A stretch of 38,713 nucleotides of DNA, from the NCBI GenBank assembly GCA_026708005.1, contig JAPOVR010000165.1, positions 1-38,713 of the forward strand, written 5' to 3'. Below are positions 16,651 through 26,021 of this stretch, in pieces (the stretch's first letter is position 1; every line of letters begins with the position of its first letter). The DNA comes from Actinomycetes bacterium (GTDB lineage: Bacteria > Actinomycetota > Thermoleophilia > Gaiellales > Gaiellaceae). The translations under genes and the position numbers were made by a program. The notes beneath the pieces were generated by a model. That model had not been told where the DNA came from. It did no database searches and saw nothing but the letters and a program-made list of their open reading frames with translations.

Positions 16651-19436
16651 CCGAGCTTCCGGCGTGGCGTGACGTCGCCGTCCCGCGCGATGACATACAG
16701 GACGGCTCGTTCGACGAGTCGAGCTTCGCCGCTGATCTCGGTCTCGCCGCAGCGGGGCAGGGTCGGCCCGAGTACCGCGACGCCCGGCTGTTCTTCGAGC
16801 AGACCTACCTGACCCACAACCTCGCCGTCGTGCTCGACGAGCTGATCCGGCGCGTGGATGGCGACCCGGCCGCGGCAGGTGTCTACCGGATGCAGACCGA
16901 GTTCGGAGGAGGGAAGACACACACGCTCCTGAGCGCCTACCACCTCTTCAGAAGCCCAGGCGAGGTGACCGAGACAGCCTGCGGAAAGGATCTCGCGGCA
17001 CGGACGAAACGTTCGGCGTTCCCGTCCGCTCGGGTCGTTGTCCTCGACGGCTCGGCGATACTGGCGGGCCAACCGACCGAGGTCGAGCCGGGCGTCGTCG
17101 CGCACACGCTGCTAGGCCATCTCGCCTACAGACTCGGCGGCGCCGACGCTCTCGCCCGTGTCTCCGAGCAAGACGAGGGGCTTCTCGGGTCGGGCACCAC
17201 GCAGCTCTCCGCGCTGCTGCGCGACTACGCGCCTTGCGTGATCGTCCTCGATGAGGCGCTCGAGTACCTCGTCAAGGCCCTCCCTGTCCGAACGAACGAG
17301 GGCGATCTCGCAACGACGACGCTGACGCTGATCAAGGAGCTCACCACCGCGGTCGCCGGCGTCGAACGGGTCGCGCTCTTGGCGACTCTCACCTCTTCGC
17401 GGCCGGAGAGCTACTCCGAGGAGGGCGAGCGGCTGCTCGAGAGCCTTCAGAAGGTTGTCGGCCGCCAGGAGAACGTGGTGACACCAGTTGAAGGCGACGA
17501 TATCTTCCCGATCCTCGCCCGCCGCTTGTTCAAGACGCAAGGTGGCGAGGCGATCCGCCGCAAGGTGGCCGATGCGTATGCGGCCTACTATGTCGCCGAT
17601 CTCGCCGATTCCGTTCCTGCCGCGTACCGCGAGACGGGCTTCCGTGAGCGGATCGCCGCCGCATACCCGTTCCATCCCGACCTGGTCGATCTGCTGCAGA
17701 ACCGGTGGGGGTCGCTGTCGGGATTCCAGAGAACCCGTGGCGCGCTGCGCCTGCTCGGCCACACGGTCAAGGCGCTCTGGCTGACAAACACCCGGGAGCC
17801 GCTGATTCACCTCGGCGACGTGAACCTCGCGGACGCGGGAGTGCGGGGCGAGGTGCTCAAGGTCACCGGCGAGTCGTACAAGTCGGCCCTCAACGCGGAC
17901 ATCATCCGCTCCGACTCGCAGGCACCCGCAGAAGACCGAAGGCGAGGTGGCCAAGCACAACAGCTGCGAGTCGCCACCGGGCTCGCCGCAGCCGCGTTCC
18001 TCTACTCGTTCGGGCCCGACCGCGTCCTGGGAGGAAGCCAAGCCCAGATGCTCACCGCTGTCGCACGCCCCCGCCTGGGCAAAGGACTCGTCGACGACGT
18101 CCGCGACAGCCTGCGGGAGCTGCTCTGGTACGCGCGCGTCGAGGGAGGCCGGTTCCGCTTCACGACCGAACCGAACCTGAACAAACTGATCCTCGAGCGC
18201 GAGGGGGCGATCAGCGATGACCGGGTCGCCAGCACGGTCTACGAGACGCTCCGCACGGTCGCGCCGGGAACAAAGGAGCTGCGCACAGTTCACCGGATCG
18301 TCGAGTCCGGCGACCTCCCGGACGAGCCGAGACTGACGCTCGCTGTCCTCGATCTCGGCTATCGCATCGGCCCTAACGAGACCCAGGACACACTCCGGCA
18401 CGCCGAGCAGGTGCTGCTCTATCGCGGAAACGCCGGCCGTGCGAACAAGAACGCCGCGCTCCTTGTCGCCGCTGATGCGGCCGCGCTGATGCGCGCCAAG
18501 CAGACCGCACGGTCCCGGGCCGCGATCGAGGACGTGAAAGCAGACAGGGCGCGCTACAACCGGCTGAACCAGGAGCAGAAGGACGAACTCGACACTCGAG
18601 AAAAAACAACAGCAGGCCGGCTTCCCGACCAGGTCGTCATGGCCTTCCGGCACCTGCTGACGCTCGCCCCCGGAGGAACGTCAGGGCTTCAGCTACTTCA
18701 CGACGATCTCGGCCCGGCAGCCGCCAACACCCGCCTCGACGAACGTGTCACCAACCACCTGCTCGAAGCGGACCGCCTCATCACAGGCACCCTCGCCCCC
18801 GCCGCGCTCCTCACCGACCGCTTCGGCGTGTTCACGGCCAGCAGGGACGATGTCGCCCTCGAGGACCTCCGCGCCTACTTCGCCCGACAGCCGCGACTAC
18901 CCAAGCTCGGCTCCACGCTCGTCCTACAGAACTGCATCGCCCGAGGTGTCCGAGACGGCCTGTTCGGAATCGCGCTCGGAGCCAAATGGGACGCCGCAGA
19001 CTCACTCCTACGGATCGACACCGATATCACCCCAGACGAGGTCCAGTTCCAACCGGGCGTCTACCTCGTCAAAGCAGGACCGATCAGAAACGAGATCGGG
19101 AAACGAGCCCCCAGCGCCCCGATCCCGCCCTCCACCGAACCATCACCGGACGAGGGCGTGCCGCCGATCCCGCCCAAGGCAGAGATACCAGAGGCGCCAG
19201 CCTCCCCAAGGGGGCCAGCCAAAGTCCGAGTCGCGCTCACGAAAGTCCCGGCAGACAGAGTCCGCGACGTGCTCAAAGTGGCGGTACTACCGCTGGCCAC
19301 AACCGGCTCCACAGTAGAAGTCGACATGCTCATCAAGGCGAACTCCGAGACCGGGATCCCCAGTGAAACACTTGACCTGACCGTCACCGAAGGACTCCGC
19401 CAACTAGGAATCGAATTCGACATCGACAAACCGTAG
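16647..19436 (+). CDS. DUF499-family AAA+ ATPase
   Basis: This 929-residue protein starts at ATG 16647, overlapping the methyltransferase stop (ATGA), so the three genes are translationally coupled. The Walker A loop is EFGGGKTHTLLSAYHL, with GGGKTH at 87-92. The Walker B is CVIVLDEALEYL, with DEA at 203-205. ALLATLTSSRPESY near 246-259 and the AAYPFHPDLVDLLQNRW segment are also typical of DUF499/COG1483. A proline-rich linker (about 825-865) precedes a C-terminal beta-rich module. DUF499 ATPases regularly pair with DUF1156 methylases and are related to BrxC/PglY of BREX. The likely role is an ATP-dependent sensor or assembly factor of the defence complex. Confidence 0.9.
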   Translation: MTELPAWRDVAVPRDDIQDGSFDESSFAADLGLAAAGQGRPEYRDARLFFEQTYLTHNLAVVLDELIRRVDGDPAAAGVYRMQTEFGGGKTHTLLSAYHLFRSPGEVTETACGKDLAARTKRSAFPSARVVVLDGSAILAGQPTEVEPGVVAHTLLGHLAYRLGGADALARVSEQDEGLLGSGTTQLSALLRDYAPCVIVLDEALEYLVKALPVRTNEGDLATTTLTLIKELTTAVAGVERVALLATLTSSRPESYSEEGERLLESLQKVVGRQENVVTPVEGDDIFPILARRLFKTQGGEAIRRKVADAYAAYYVADLADSVPAAYRETGFRERIAAAYPFHPDLVDLLQNRWGSLSGFQRTRGALRLLGHTVKALWLTNTREPLIHLGDVNLADAGVRGEVLKVTGESYKSALNADIIRSDSQAPAEDRRRGGQAQQLRVATGLAAAAFLYSFGPDRVLGGSQAQMLTAVARPRLGKGLVDDVRDSLRELLWYARVEGGRFRFTTEPNLNKLILEREGAISDDRVASTVYETLRTVAPGTKELRTVHRIVESGDLPDEPRLTLAVLDLGYRIGPNETQDTLRHAEQVLLYRGNAGRANKNAALLVAADAAALMRAKQTARSRAAIEDVKADRARYNRLNQEQKDELDTREKTTAGRLPDQVVMAFRHLLTLAPGGTSGLQLLHDDLGPAAANTRLDERVTNHLLEADRLITGTLAPAALLTDRFGVFTASRDDVALEDLRAYFARQPRLPKLGSTLVLQNCIARGVRDGLFGIALGAKWDAADSLLRIDTDITPDEVQFQPGVYLVKAGPIRNEIGKRAPSAPIPPSTEPSPDEGVPPIPPKAEIPEAPASPRGPAKVRVALTKVPADRVRDVLKVAVLPLATTGSTVEVDMLIKANSETGIPSETLDLTVTEGLRQLGIEFDIDKP

Positions 19437-19972
19437 CCCTCGACACCAACCGACCAGCCCGGTAGACCCGCCGTCAACCCGGATCACCTCGCCACAACGA
19501 CCAGACATCACCGATGACAGGCGCACGCAACTCGCCAACTCGCAGCCTGTCCAACCGCCGTCCGATCTCGACGGCTTCGCCGAGTACCTGCACCGATGGT
19601 CCACGGCCGCCGCGCGAAGCCGCCTAACGATGTAGCCACGATGTTTCGCTAGCCTCTCCTGGGAGACCACGGCATTCGCCCTACCTTCCGAGCCGCAGGT
19701 TTCCGTCGAGACTGACGTCTGATCACAACCGGCCCGTTCGCCTGGCAGCAGTGCTCGGACATCGACTCCCCCCGAATAGCATGTCCACAGTCGCCTGATC
19801 TGCCATCTTGGCACCAAGCCACAGCCCGACAGGGAGCTCCAATCCCGCAGCATCAACACCAGAGCCGGTCAAAGACATCGAGAGCAGGGCATCTGTCTGT
19901 AGACAGCTGAGGCAAGCCTTCTATTCGTACTGCTTGGTGTGATCTCTCACAAGCAGATAGGGATTCTGGTGG
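19437..19972. other. Intergenic stretch between convergent genes, no gene seen
   Basis: It lies between the 3' ends of the DUF499 gene and the HelD-like gene. Open frames here lack family matches, codon bias and ribosome sites. A short plus-strand stretch near 19560-19630 (SDLDGFAEYLHRWSTAAARS) reads like protein, but stops bound it on both sides, so it may be a relic. Confidence 0.4.
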
Positions 19973-22174
19973 TCACCGGGCTAGCCGGATCACGTCCGGG
20001 GCTATGGATGAGCGGGTGCCATACCAGTGGATTTCCAGGTGATGCCGAGCCCGTGTACATGCGAGATAAAGAAGTGTGCGGTCAAAGTCCGACTCGTTAA
20101 AGTTGCCTTTGTGCACGTTGGCGATGATGACGGCGTCGAACTCGAGCCCCTTGGTTAGAACGATCGGACTGACAGTTACGTCGGTCTCTATCATCCCACC
20201 ACGGGTAAGTATCCCGATGTTCTCGATGCCGCCCTGTCTCAAGCTCTCGCCGATATCGTCCGCGGTCCTCCGCCGCTTCGTGAGCACCGCCACAGAAGAG
20301 CCGTCTCCCATATTGGTCAACCGCCGAATAGTGTCGGCGATGGATTCCTTCATCTCCTCGGTGCTCTTTGACCGAACGAGCCTCGGCCGTTCGCCGCTTC
20401 GGTCATAGGGTACGGGAGCCTTGGTGCGCTCAGGCAGACCCTGAAGGATCCGGTTAGCGTACTGCGTTATCTGCCTGGTGCTCCGGTAGGTTAGCCGGCT
20501 GTCGAGCCTCGAAACGTTCTCCCGCTCGAACAGGCTGGCGATCTGGTTCCAGTTGCTGATCGACTTGTAAGGCAACACGCTCTGCCTGAGATCCCCCAGA
20601 ACCGTGAAGGAGTCGTTCGATGAATGCATCTGCATAAGCGATATCTCTAGAGGAGAAACATCCTGGGCTTCGTCGACAACGACGTGCTCGAACCGTTCGC
20701 TCTCGAAACCATTCAGCCTGTAGTCGAAGTAGAGTGCCGCAGCGAGATCAGTAATCCCTAGCGCCTGCCCCATCCCGGAAGGGGCGGTCTCGGCGACCTC
20801 GCCTGCCCCGGAGGAGTCCACGTCCCCCTTCCTCGAGTAAGCCATGATCTTCTCGGGTGACGACACCAGGCTGGCGTATTCTGACCGGAAGTCGACCCTC
20901 TCCCAGAGGGAGCCCAGGCTGCTCTCTACCAGCCTGCTTCCCTCCGCGATCGCCTCCGATGGGCGTACCCCACTGCGCCGGTTAGCTCTCGCCCACTCCC
21001 CTGCCAACGTGTTCACGAGATACCTTCTGGCGGCGTTTGGCTCCGGATGAGTCTCGAAAGCACTCTTAACAAGGCTCGTGAGCGCGGAGGGGCCCACGTC
21101 CATTGGGGAGGCGTCGGGAGGCCCAGGAATGCTGAACTCCGGGGCACGGCTTGCCCGGGCGCGTATCTCCCGGCCGAGGTGGCTCACATAGTTGTCGATC
21201 AATCTCTTCATCTTCAGCCCAGTCTTGAACAGGTGGGCTTCGATCTCAGCCTCCGTCAGCTTGCGGCGGTTGTTCATCAAATCCTCGAAGATCCGGTCGC
21301 CCCGACTGAGCCTCACCCGGGAAGAAAACTGGCCAAGCAACCAATCACTGACCGTCATCTGCCTCACTCCGTGGACGCCCAGACCGGGCAGCAAGGCCGA
21401 CGCGTACTTCAGGAAAGCGGGCGATGGGCCGAACATGATCACCCGTTCAGCTGTCGGGCGACGGAGACTGCCGATGTTGCTGAACGGTGAAAGGATGAAG
21501 TCGATCCTATGCAGACCTATCAGGCTCTTCCCGCTACCAGCGGCCCCCTGCACGATCAGCACCGGCTTCTGAATCGACGCGATCTGTTCGTACTGGTCAG
21601 GCTGGATCGTCTGAACCGCATCCGCGAGCTCGCTGCTTCCCACAGCAGACAGCTTCTCGTCCAGCACCCGCGAGGACGTGGAACGAACCAGGCCAGGACC
21701 CGGCGGCAGCCCCAAGACATCATCGAAATCGACCAGCCGGGCATCCTCAATCGTCAAAGTCCGCTTCAGATGAACCGACGCTTCTATCCGACCGCCCCCC
21801 ACATCATAGAAACCGTCGACCGGCCTGTAGTAAAGTCCTGCGATCGGGGCGTTGCGGCTCGCTATCGAGTACCTAGGATCCTCAGATCTAATGTTGACGT
21901 CGCCGATATATACGGTCTCGACATCCCCATCCAGCCCCGTCGAATAGTCGATCCTGCCGAAGTAAGGACGGCTTCTAGCGGACCGGACATCTTCCAGGCC
22001 GGCATCTAGCAGATCCTGGACAATGTTGGCGGCCTTTCCATCGGCAGCCTGCACAGGACCGCGCCTCTCGCGATACTCTATCGTGACATCTATAGAGGAA
22101 ACAATCTCTTTTAGATTCCGCTCCTCACGACGAAACTCAACCTGACGGTTTACTGTATCCAATGCGCTGTCCAT
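19973..22174 (-). CDS. HelD/UvrD-like superfamily 1 helicase
   Basis: This 733-residue protein has the layout of HelD-type SF1 ATPases. The N-terminal charged region is followed by a SRPYFGRIDY element (68-77) and VYIGDVNI. The Walker A is QGAAGSGKSLIGLHRIDFIL, with the P-loop at 210-217 (Ser in place of the more usual Thr). FGPSPAFLKYASALLPGLG (248-266) follows. Walker B is VVVDEAQDVS (498-507), then LGDLRQSV (526-533), and VLTKGLEFDAVIIANV and LYLACTRARHHL near the end. HelD proteins strip or recycle RNA polymerase from DNA, while relatives serve in defence. The gene faces the DUF499 operon and lies beside a GmrSD nuclease. It has its own AT-rich promoter region (22185-22271). Which of these roles applies cannot be told from sequence. 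Confidence 0.85.
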   Translation of the reverse strand: MDSALDTVNRQVEFRREERNLKEIVSSIDVTIEYRERRGPVQAADGKAANIVQDLLDAGLEDVRSARSRPYFGRIDYSTGLDGDVETVYIGDVNIRSEDPRYSIASRNAPIAGLYYRPVDGFYDVGGGRIEASVHLKRTLTIEDARLVDFDDVLGLPPGPGLVRSTSSRVLDEKLSAVGSSELADAVQTIQPDQYEQIASIQKPVLIVQGAAGSGKSLIGLHRIDFILSPFSNIGSLRRPTAERVIMFGPSPAFLKYASALLPGLGVHGVRQMTVSDWLLGQFSSRVRLSRGDRIFEDLMNNRRKLTEAEIEAHLFKTGLKMKRLIDNYVSHLGREIRARASRAPEFSIPGPPDASPMDVGPSALTSLVKSAFETHPEPNAARRYLVNTLAGEWARANRRSGVRPSEAIAEGSRLVESSLGSLWERVDFRSEYASLVSSPEKIMAYSRKGDVDSSGAGEVAETAPSGMGQALGITDLAAALYFDYRLNGFESERFEHVVVDEAQDVSPLEISLMQMHSSNDSFTVLGDLRQSVLPYKSISNWNQIASLFERENVSRLDSRLTYRSTRQITQYANRILQGLPERTKAPVPYDRSGERPRLVRSKSTEEMKESIADTIRRLTNMGDGSSVAVLTKRRRTADDIGESLRQGGIENIGILTRGGMIETDVTVSPIVLTKGLEFDAVIIANVHKGNFNESDFDRTLLYLACTRARHHLEIHWYGTRSSIAPDVIRLAR

Positions 22175-22184
22175 CTATCTTGTT

Positions 22185-22200
22185 TTACAGTCTTCTGTAA
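22185..22200. promoter_or_regulatory. Inverted repeat in the leader of the HelD-like gene
   Basis: TTACAG (22185-22190) and CTGTAA (22195-22200) form a perfect 6-bp inverted repeat with a 4-base spacer, just upstream of the ATG at 22174. It could be an operator or an RNA hairpin near the ribosome site. No cognate regulator lies next to it. Confidence 0.35.
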
Positions 22201-22242
22201 GGTCGGAGACATGTTACTAGATATCAGTCTACAATAGCATTG

Positions 22243-22271
22243 ATTCTATTCTGATCTTGGAGGAAAGACAA
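22243..22271 (-). promoter_or_regulatory. Putative promoter of the HelD-like gene
   Basis: On the minus strand a -35 TTGTCT (complement of 22266-22271) and a -10 TAGAAT (complement of 22243-22248) are separated by exactly 17 bp. They lie about 70 bp upstream of the start codon, in an AT-rich pocket that stands out from the GC-rich surroundings. Confidence 0.5.
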
Positions 22272-22749
22272 TTAACCTGCACTGTACCTATCCTCTTACT
22301 GAGGCAGTTGCCTAGTTTTGTGGTTTCGGTCAGCGTCGAATAGGAATGATCTGCCTTTTCTGGGGCTGGCTCGTCGTTGGTGTAGGGATGCGGATCGCCG
22401 GATACCCGGTAGCGCATTGGCAGCGCGCGCCGGAGTGGGTCATCGACAGGCTGGGGAGGCCGACGTGGTCCTGTGCAGAGACAGCCAATGGTGGAGAGTA
22501 GCGGACCCCGTGTGGTCTGCTGGGCAGCTTTGAGGAGCTCCGTTGAGACGCTCCCTTTAGACCACGTCGGTCATGCTTCCTCGTCTCGCAGCGGGGTGGA
22601 TCGTTTTCTGCTTCCGATTTGTGGCCTCAGAGGCGTTTCCCGTTTGGGCTTCGTTGGCCAGCGCGTAGCGGAGCCCCCTGGCTGGCGTGATCTCGACTGG
22701 AGGAAGGGGCGCGGTGGCCGTTGGTGGGTACTGAAGCCGGCGAGGGCGG
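22272..22749. other. Intergenic stretch, no gene seen
   Basis: It lies between the HelD-like gene's promoter and the end of the GmrSD-like gene. No frame shows codon bias, a family motif or a ribosome site. A stretch at about 22716-22730 (GGCCGTTGGTGGGT) matches a word in the IS copies, but it is too short to call a remnant. Confidence 0.4.
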
Positions 22750-24603
22750 TCAGTCGGTGATGTGTTCCAAAGCCAAACTGTCTTCCTGCACGAGCTCGTA
22801 CTCTGCAGGTCCCTCGTCAGGCTCCTCGATCTCGTCGGGAAAGGTTTGTTTGCCCATCGCTTTTCTAACCGTGCCGAGAAGTGCCGACTCCCGAGCGTCG
22901 AAGAATCCGTCGAAATCGTTGGCCCAGACATGCGCAGGGTCGACGAGATGCGACCGCAGGTAGCCATCCAGGACGTCCCCGGGAATACCTTCCGAGGTGA
23001 TCCGCTCGAGGTATTCGCTAGGGGACCGGCCGCCTATGCTGCGGTTGGTTCGCGCCGTCAGCGGCGTCTTGTTAACGATCGAGTCGCACCGCTGGGGCTC
23101 AATGGCGTACCAGCGGCACCATTGCTGCGGGAAGATGTGGTGGATGTCGATGCTCTCATCGAAGTACCCCTGTATCGACGACTCCTCGCCTGTCATCAGG
23201 TCACGGGCGCCTTCGCGCAATAGCAGCGCGTAGATTCCCTTGTAGGCGGCGCTGTTGCGCGTGCGAAGCGTCAGCAGTCGGGCGGGAGCGAACTCTGCGT
23301 CGTAGATGGTCCCTGGCTCCTTCCCCCCGTCCCGTACCCAGGCCAGGACTTCGGGGAGGTCCCGGGCGAACCGTGTCTCGGTTGCGCCTCCGTAGAGTTC
23401 CCCGAGCACTCCGCACCAGTACCACCGCGCGAGCTTCTCCCTGGCAGGGTGCGGCTCCCACTCCCTACCCATGACCGTGAGGATCGCCGCCAGCGGGACC
23501 AGCTGGCTTCCGTACGGCAGAAACTGCACGTCATACAAGTGCTGCGAATGGAGGAACCGCGCAGCCGCCTGGAAGCCGTCAAGTAGCGGGTCAGCCCACC
23601 GTTGGTACTCGTTCAGCTCCAGCCGCAGCGTATCCGCGCGCTTACAGCTGACCCCTGGTGCCCTGTCCTCGTCCGTCCCATTGTGCAGAGCGGCGTTTCG
23701 GCGCTCCAAGGAGGCGAGCAGCGTCGCGGCCTGAAGGAAATCCGTGTTGGACACTCCAGACAGGATCGAACGGGAGTGGATGGCACGCTTCCGCTCCTCC
23801 CAATCCGGTCGCAAGTGAAAGTCGTCGGCCGCGAATGTGGCTGTCAGCAGCTCGAACACTGTCAGGGTCACACCGCCGGTGTTCACGTTCTCAAACACCT
23901 GGCAGACCGCCTCCTTCGGTGTATCCTTCCCAAGCTCGATCACCGGCACCTGGTACTGCTCGAAGCGCGTGATCACCTTCTCGTCAAACTCGTTCCACAA
24001 CTCGATCTTCTCTTCGTCGTAACCCCAGAATCGCTCGAAGTCCACCCGCCACCTCCGGGAATCAAATGCCTTGGAGAGCGGGAAAAGCATCGCCTGGTAC
24101 TCCCGCTCAGGCGTCGAGTAGTCCTCCACGACGTCCCGACCGAATCGCGTGATCTGCCGCTTCTCAGGCAACGAAACGATCGCCTCTTCGCGATCGGCAC
24201 TCTCATCGAGCGATAGCCGCATGTCGATGTAGTACCACCGCCTGATGGCACGCCCCCGCTGATCGGTAGTCAGCACCGGCCGATCAAGACGAAGAGACTG
24301 AAACAGTGACGTGAGCCGCTGCTGACCGTCCAAGATCAACCGGTCAGCCTCCCGACCGGATGGCGGCGACGCACCCTCCAAAGGGCGCTCCCTGAAACGA
24401 ACAGTCTCACCGCCCGCCTCGAGCATCATCACAGCACCGATCGGATACCCAAGAGAGACGCTCGCAAGTAGCTTCCGAACGCGCTCGTCGTCCCAAACCC
24501 ACCCCCGCTGGAAATCAGGCAGCTGCGAACTCCCATCCGCCGCCTCCCCGAGCAGCCCGTCGAGTGACTCCTTCTCAATGCCATACTCCGCTACGTTCAT
24601 CAC
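22750..24603 (-). CDS. GmrSD-type type IV restriction enzyme (DUF262 plus HNH)
   Basis: This 617-residue protein fuses both halves of the GmrSD family. The N-terminal DUF262 (GmrS-like, NTP-using) domain shows LPDFQRGWVWDDERVRKLL (28-46), ILDGQQRLTSLF (90-101) and the conserved VFENVNTGGVTLTVFELL (236-253). The C-terminal DUF1524/HNH nuclease domain shows IDIHHIFPQQW (485-495) and NKTPLTARTNRSIGGRSPSE (511-530). Such enzymes cut modified phage DNA (glucosylated hydroxymethylcytosine for the founding GmrSD) or act as BREX-linked partners such as BrxU. Here it sits beside the methylase/helicase/ATPase operon on the other strand, so it may give complementary cover against modified phages. The real substrate is unknown. 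The start is one of two adjacent ATGs at 24603 and 24600. Confidence 0.92.
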   Translation of the reverse strand: MMNVAEYGIEKESLDGLLGEAADGSSQLPDFQRGWVWDDERVRKLLASVSLGYPIGAVMMLEAGGETVRFRERPLEGASPPSGREADRLILDGQQRLTSLFQSLRLDRPVLTTDQRGRAIRRWYYIDMRLSLDESADREEAIVSLPEKRQITRFGRDVVEDYSTPEREYQAMLFPLSKAFDSRRWRVDFERFWGYDEEKIELWNEFDEKVITRFEQYQVPVIELGKDTPKEAVCQVFENVNTGGVTLTVFELLTATFAADDFHLRPDWEERKRAIHSRSILSGVSNTDFLQAATLLASLERRNAALHNGTDEDRAPGVSCKRADTLRLELNEYQRWADPLLDGFQAAARFLHSQHLYDVQFLPYGSQLVPLAAILTVMGREWEPHPAREKLARWYWCGVLGELYGGATETRFARDLPEVLAWVRDGGKEPGTIYDAEFAPARLLTLRTRNSAAYKGIYALLLREGARDLMTGEESSIQGYFDESIDIHHIFPQQWCRWYAIEPQRCDSIVNKTPLTARTNRSIGGRSPSEYLERITSEGIPGDVLDGYLRSHLVDPAHVWANDFDGFFDARESALLGTVRKAMGKQTFPDEIEEPDEGPAEYELVQEDSLALEHITD

Positions 24604-24843
24604 ACGCCCTCAACGCTCGCCGTCGGTCGATCCGCGCGCACCCTACCCCAGCACCCCTGGTATCGCGCTACGAGATAGTCAGCCCGTCAGCCGCAGGCTG
24701 GCGGCCGGCCTTCCGCTCGGGTAGCGATTGAGATGCGAGCCACGTCAACGGGATAGCGTCGACCCATTCGTCACGGTCTTGCTGCCCATCTTTTGGCCTC
24801 TTCTGCCATCTTCTTTCGGGCTGTCGCGGCCTCCGCCTTCCAG

Positions 24844-25675
24844 TGGCCTGTCCTCTTGGGGCTGGTTCATCCGGGCTTTAGGTCGTGGGAGGGGGGACGC
24901 GATGTCGCGTCGGCGGCTCACGCCGGTGAGAATCATCTCCAGGTCGCGGGAGGCCAGGGTGGTCTTGACGCCGGGGCGGTCGGTGGCGGAGGTTTACGGG
25001 GCGGTGGGGATGATGGGGCGGACGTACTGGTGAGACGCAAGGAGGGTATGGTGGTATCCGGGTCGTCCGGGATAGGCGACCCAGGTGGTTGGGGGGGCAA
25101 AAACGCGCGGCCGGTGAAGCAGCGGCCGATCTGGCGGTCGTCAACCAGGTGCTGCTCGATGCGGCTGAGAGGACTCTTCCGGGCTCGACGCGTCGGGTGG
25201 GGCTGCCACCCGGGCGGCGGTCGTTGGGGGTCTCGGAGCGTCGGGCCTGCCGGGTGCCGAGCCAGCCTCGATCGACTCGGCGCTACCGTGCTTGTGAGCT
25301 TGACAACCGGGGCGGCACATCCGGGGTTCCTGAGCTGTGGGGATGGCGCATGGGTTTCGGTCGGTACGGATACCGGCGGATTCGCTGCCTTGCCGCCGGC
25401 CGCTTTCGCGTCCTGCTGCGCCCACCTACTGCAATCACGTCTGGGCCCACCCGGTCCGATAGGCGTCCCGAGCCCACAGTTGAGCGACCCCCAAGCGGCT
25501 GCCGACCGTGGTAGACGAGCACACCCGGCAACGCCCTAGCGACCGGGGCGGACCAGCGGATCCGGGCCGGAAGCTGTGACCCCCGCAGCCTCACCGAGGC
25601 TGTTCGACTGCTCACAGGTCGTTTCCGCGGACAGTGGCCCCGGGCTTCACCTACCAGGCTGCGCCCTCGGAAGCC
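24844..25675 (+). mobile_element. IS3-family element, decayed and 3'-truncated (copy E)
   Basis: The left terminus TGGCCTGTCCTCTTGGGGCT begins at 24844 and matches the consensus end. OrfA reads VRIISRSREARVVLTPGRSV then AEVYGAVG, around 24925-25020, the HTH part of IS3-family OrfA. OrfB starts near 25190 (LGVSERRACRVPSQPRSTRR), continues as FGRYGYRRI (about 25352-25380) and ITSGPTRSDRRPEP (25430-25475), and fades near 25675. Stops and frameshifts interrupt it and no right end is found. This copy keeps the best view of the OrfA-OrfB junction. Confidence 0.82.
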
Positions 25676-26021
25676 GCTTGCTCCATGGGACACCTCTTTT
25701 TGGTGATTTGCAGGTGAAACACTGCTACACAAGGGGGCGCAGGCTTAGCCGGTCGAGGCCCTATCCGAGGCCCTATCGATAGGTCGGCAAAGAGGGGCAC
25801 GGGGTTTGGCATCCGCAGATGCGAATCGACCCTTGCCCCGGGGCCAGCCGGTACCGTCTGGACCTGCTCTCCTACCCGGACTAAAGGGCCCCTGACGGGC
25901 AGCATCCGTCCCTGGGGTCAAAATGCTAGGGGGAAGGAGTGAACCAGACAGGAGACGCCGACAACCCCCGTAACCAGGCGGTGCGGGAGTATCGTCAAGG
26001 GCTCCTAGGGAAGGGGCAGCT
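25676..26021. other. Upstream region of the YwgA-like gene, no gene seen
   Basis: No coding frame is supported. GAGGCCCTATC occurs twice in tandem at about 25756-25780. A purine-rich ribosome site (GGAAGGGG) lies just before the ATG at 26022. No clear -35/-10 pair was found. Confidence 0.4.

Noticed and set aside
17112..18653. Long minus-strand open frame opposite the DUF499 gene
   Set aside because: It is the mirror of a well-supported gene, has no family motif and arises from GC-rich codon bias.
10591..19436. Calling the operon a complete BREX type 3 or DISARM system
   Set aside because: PglZ, BrxA, BrxF, DrmA, DrmB and DrmC are not visible in the window, so only partial likeness is claimed.
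22716..22730. Short word shared with the IS copies
   Set aside because: Only about 14 bases match, with no terminal repeat or transposase text around it.
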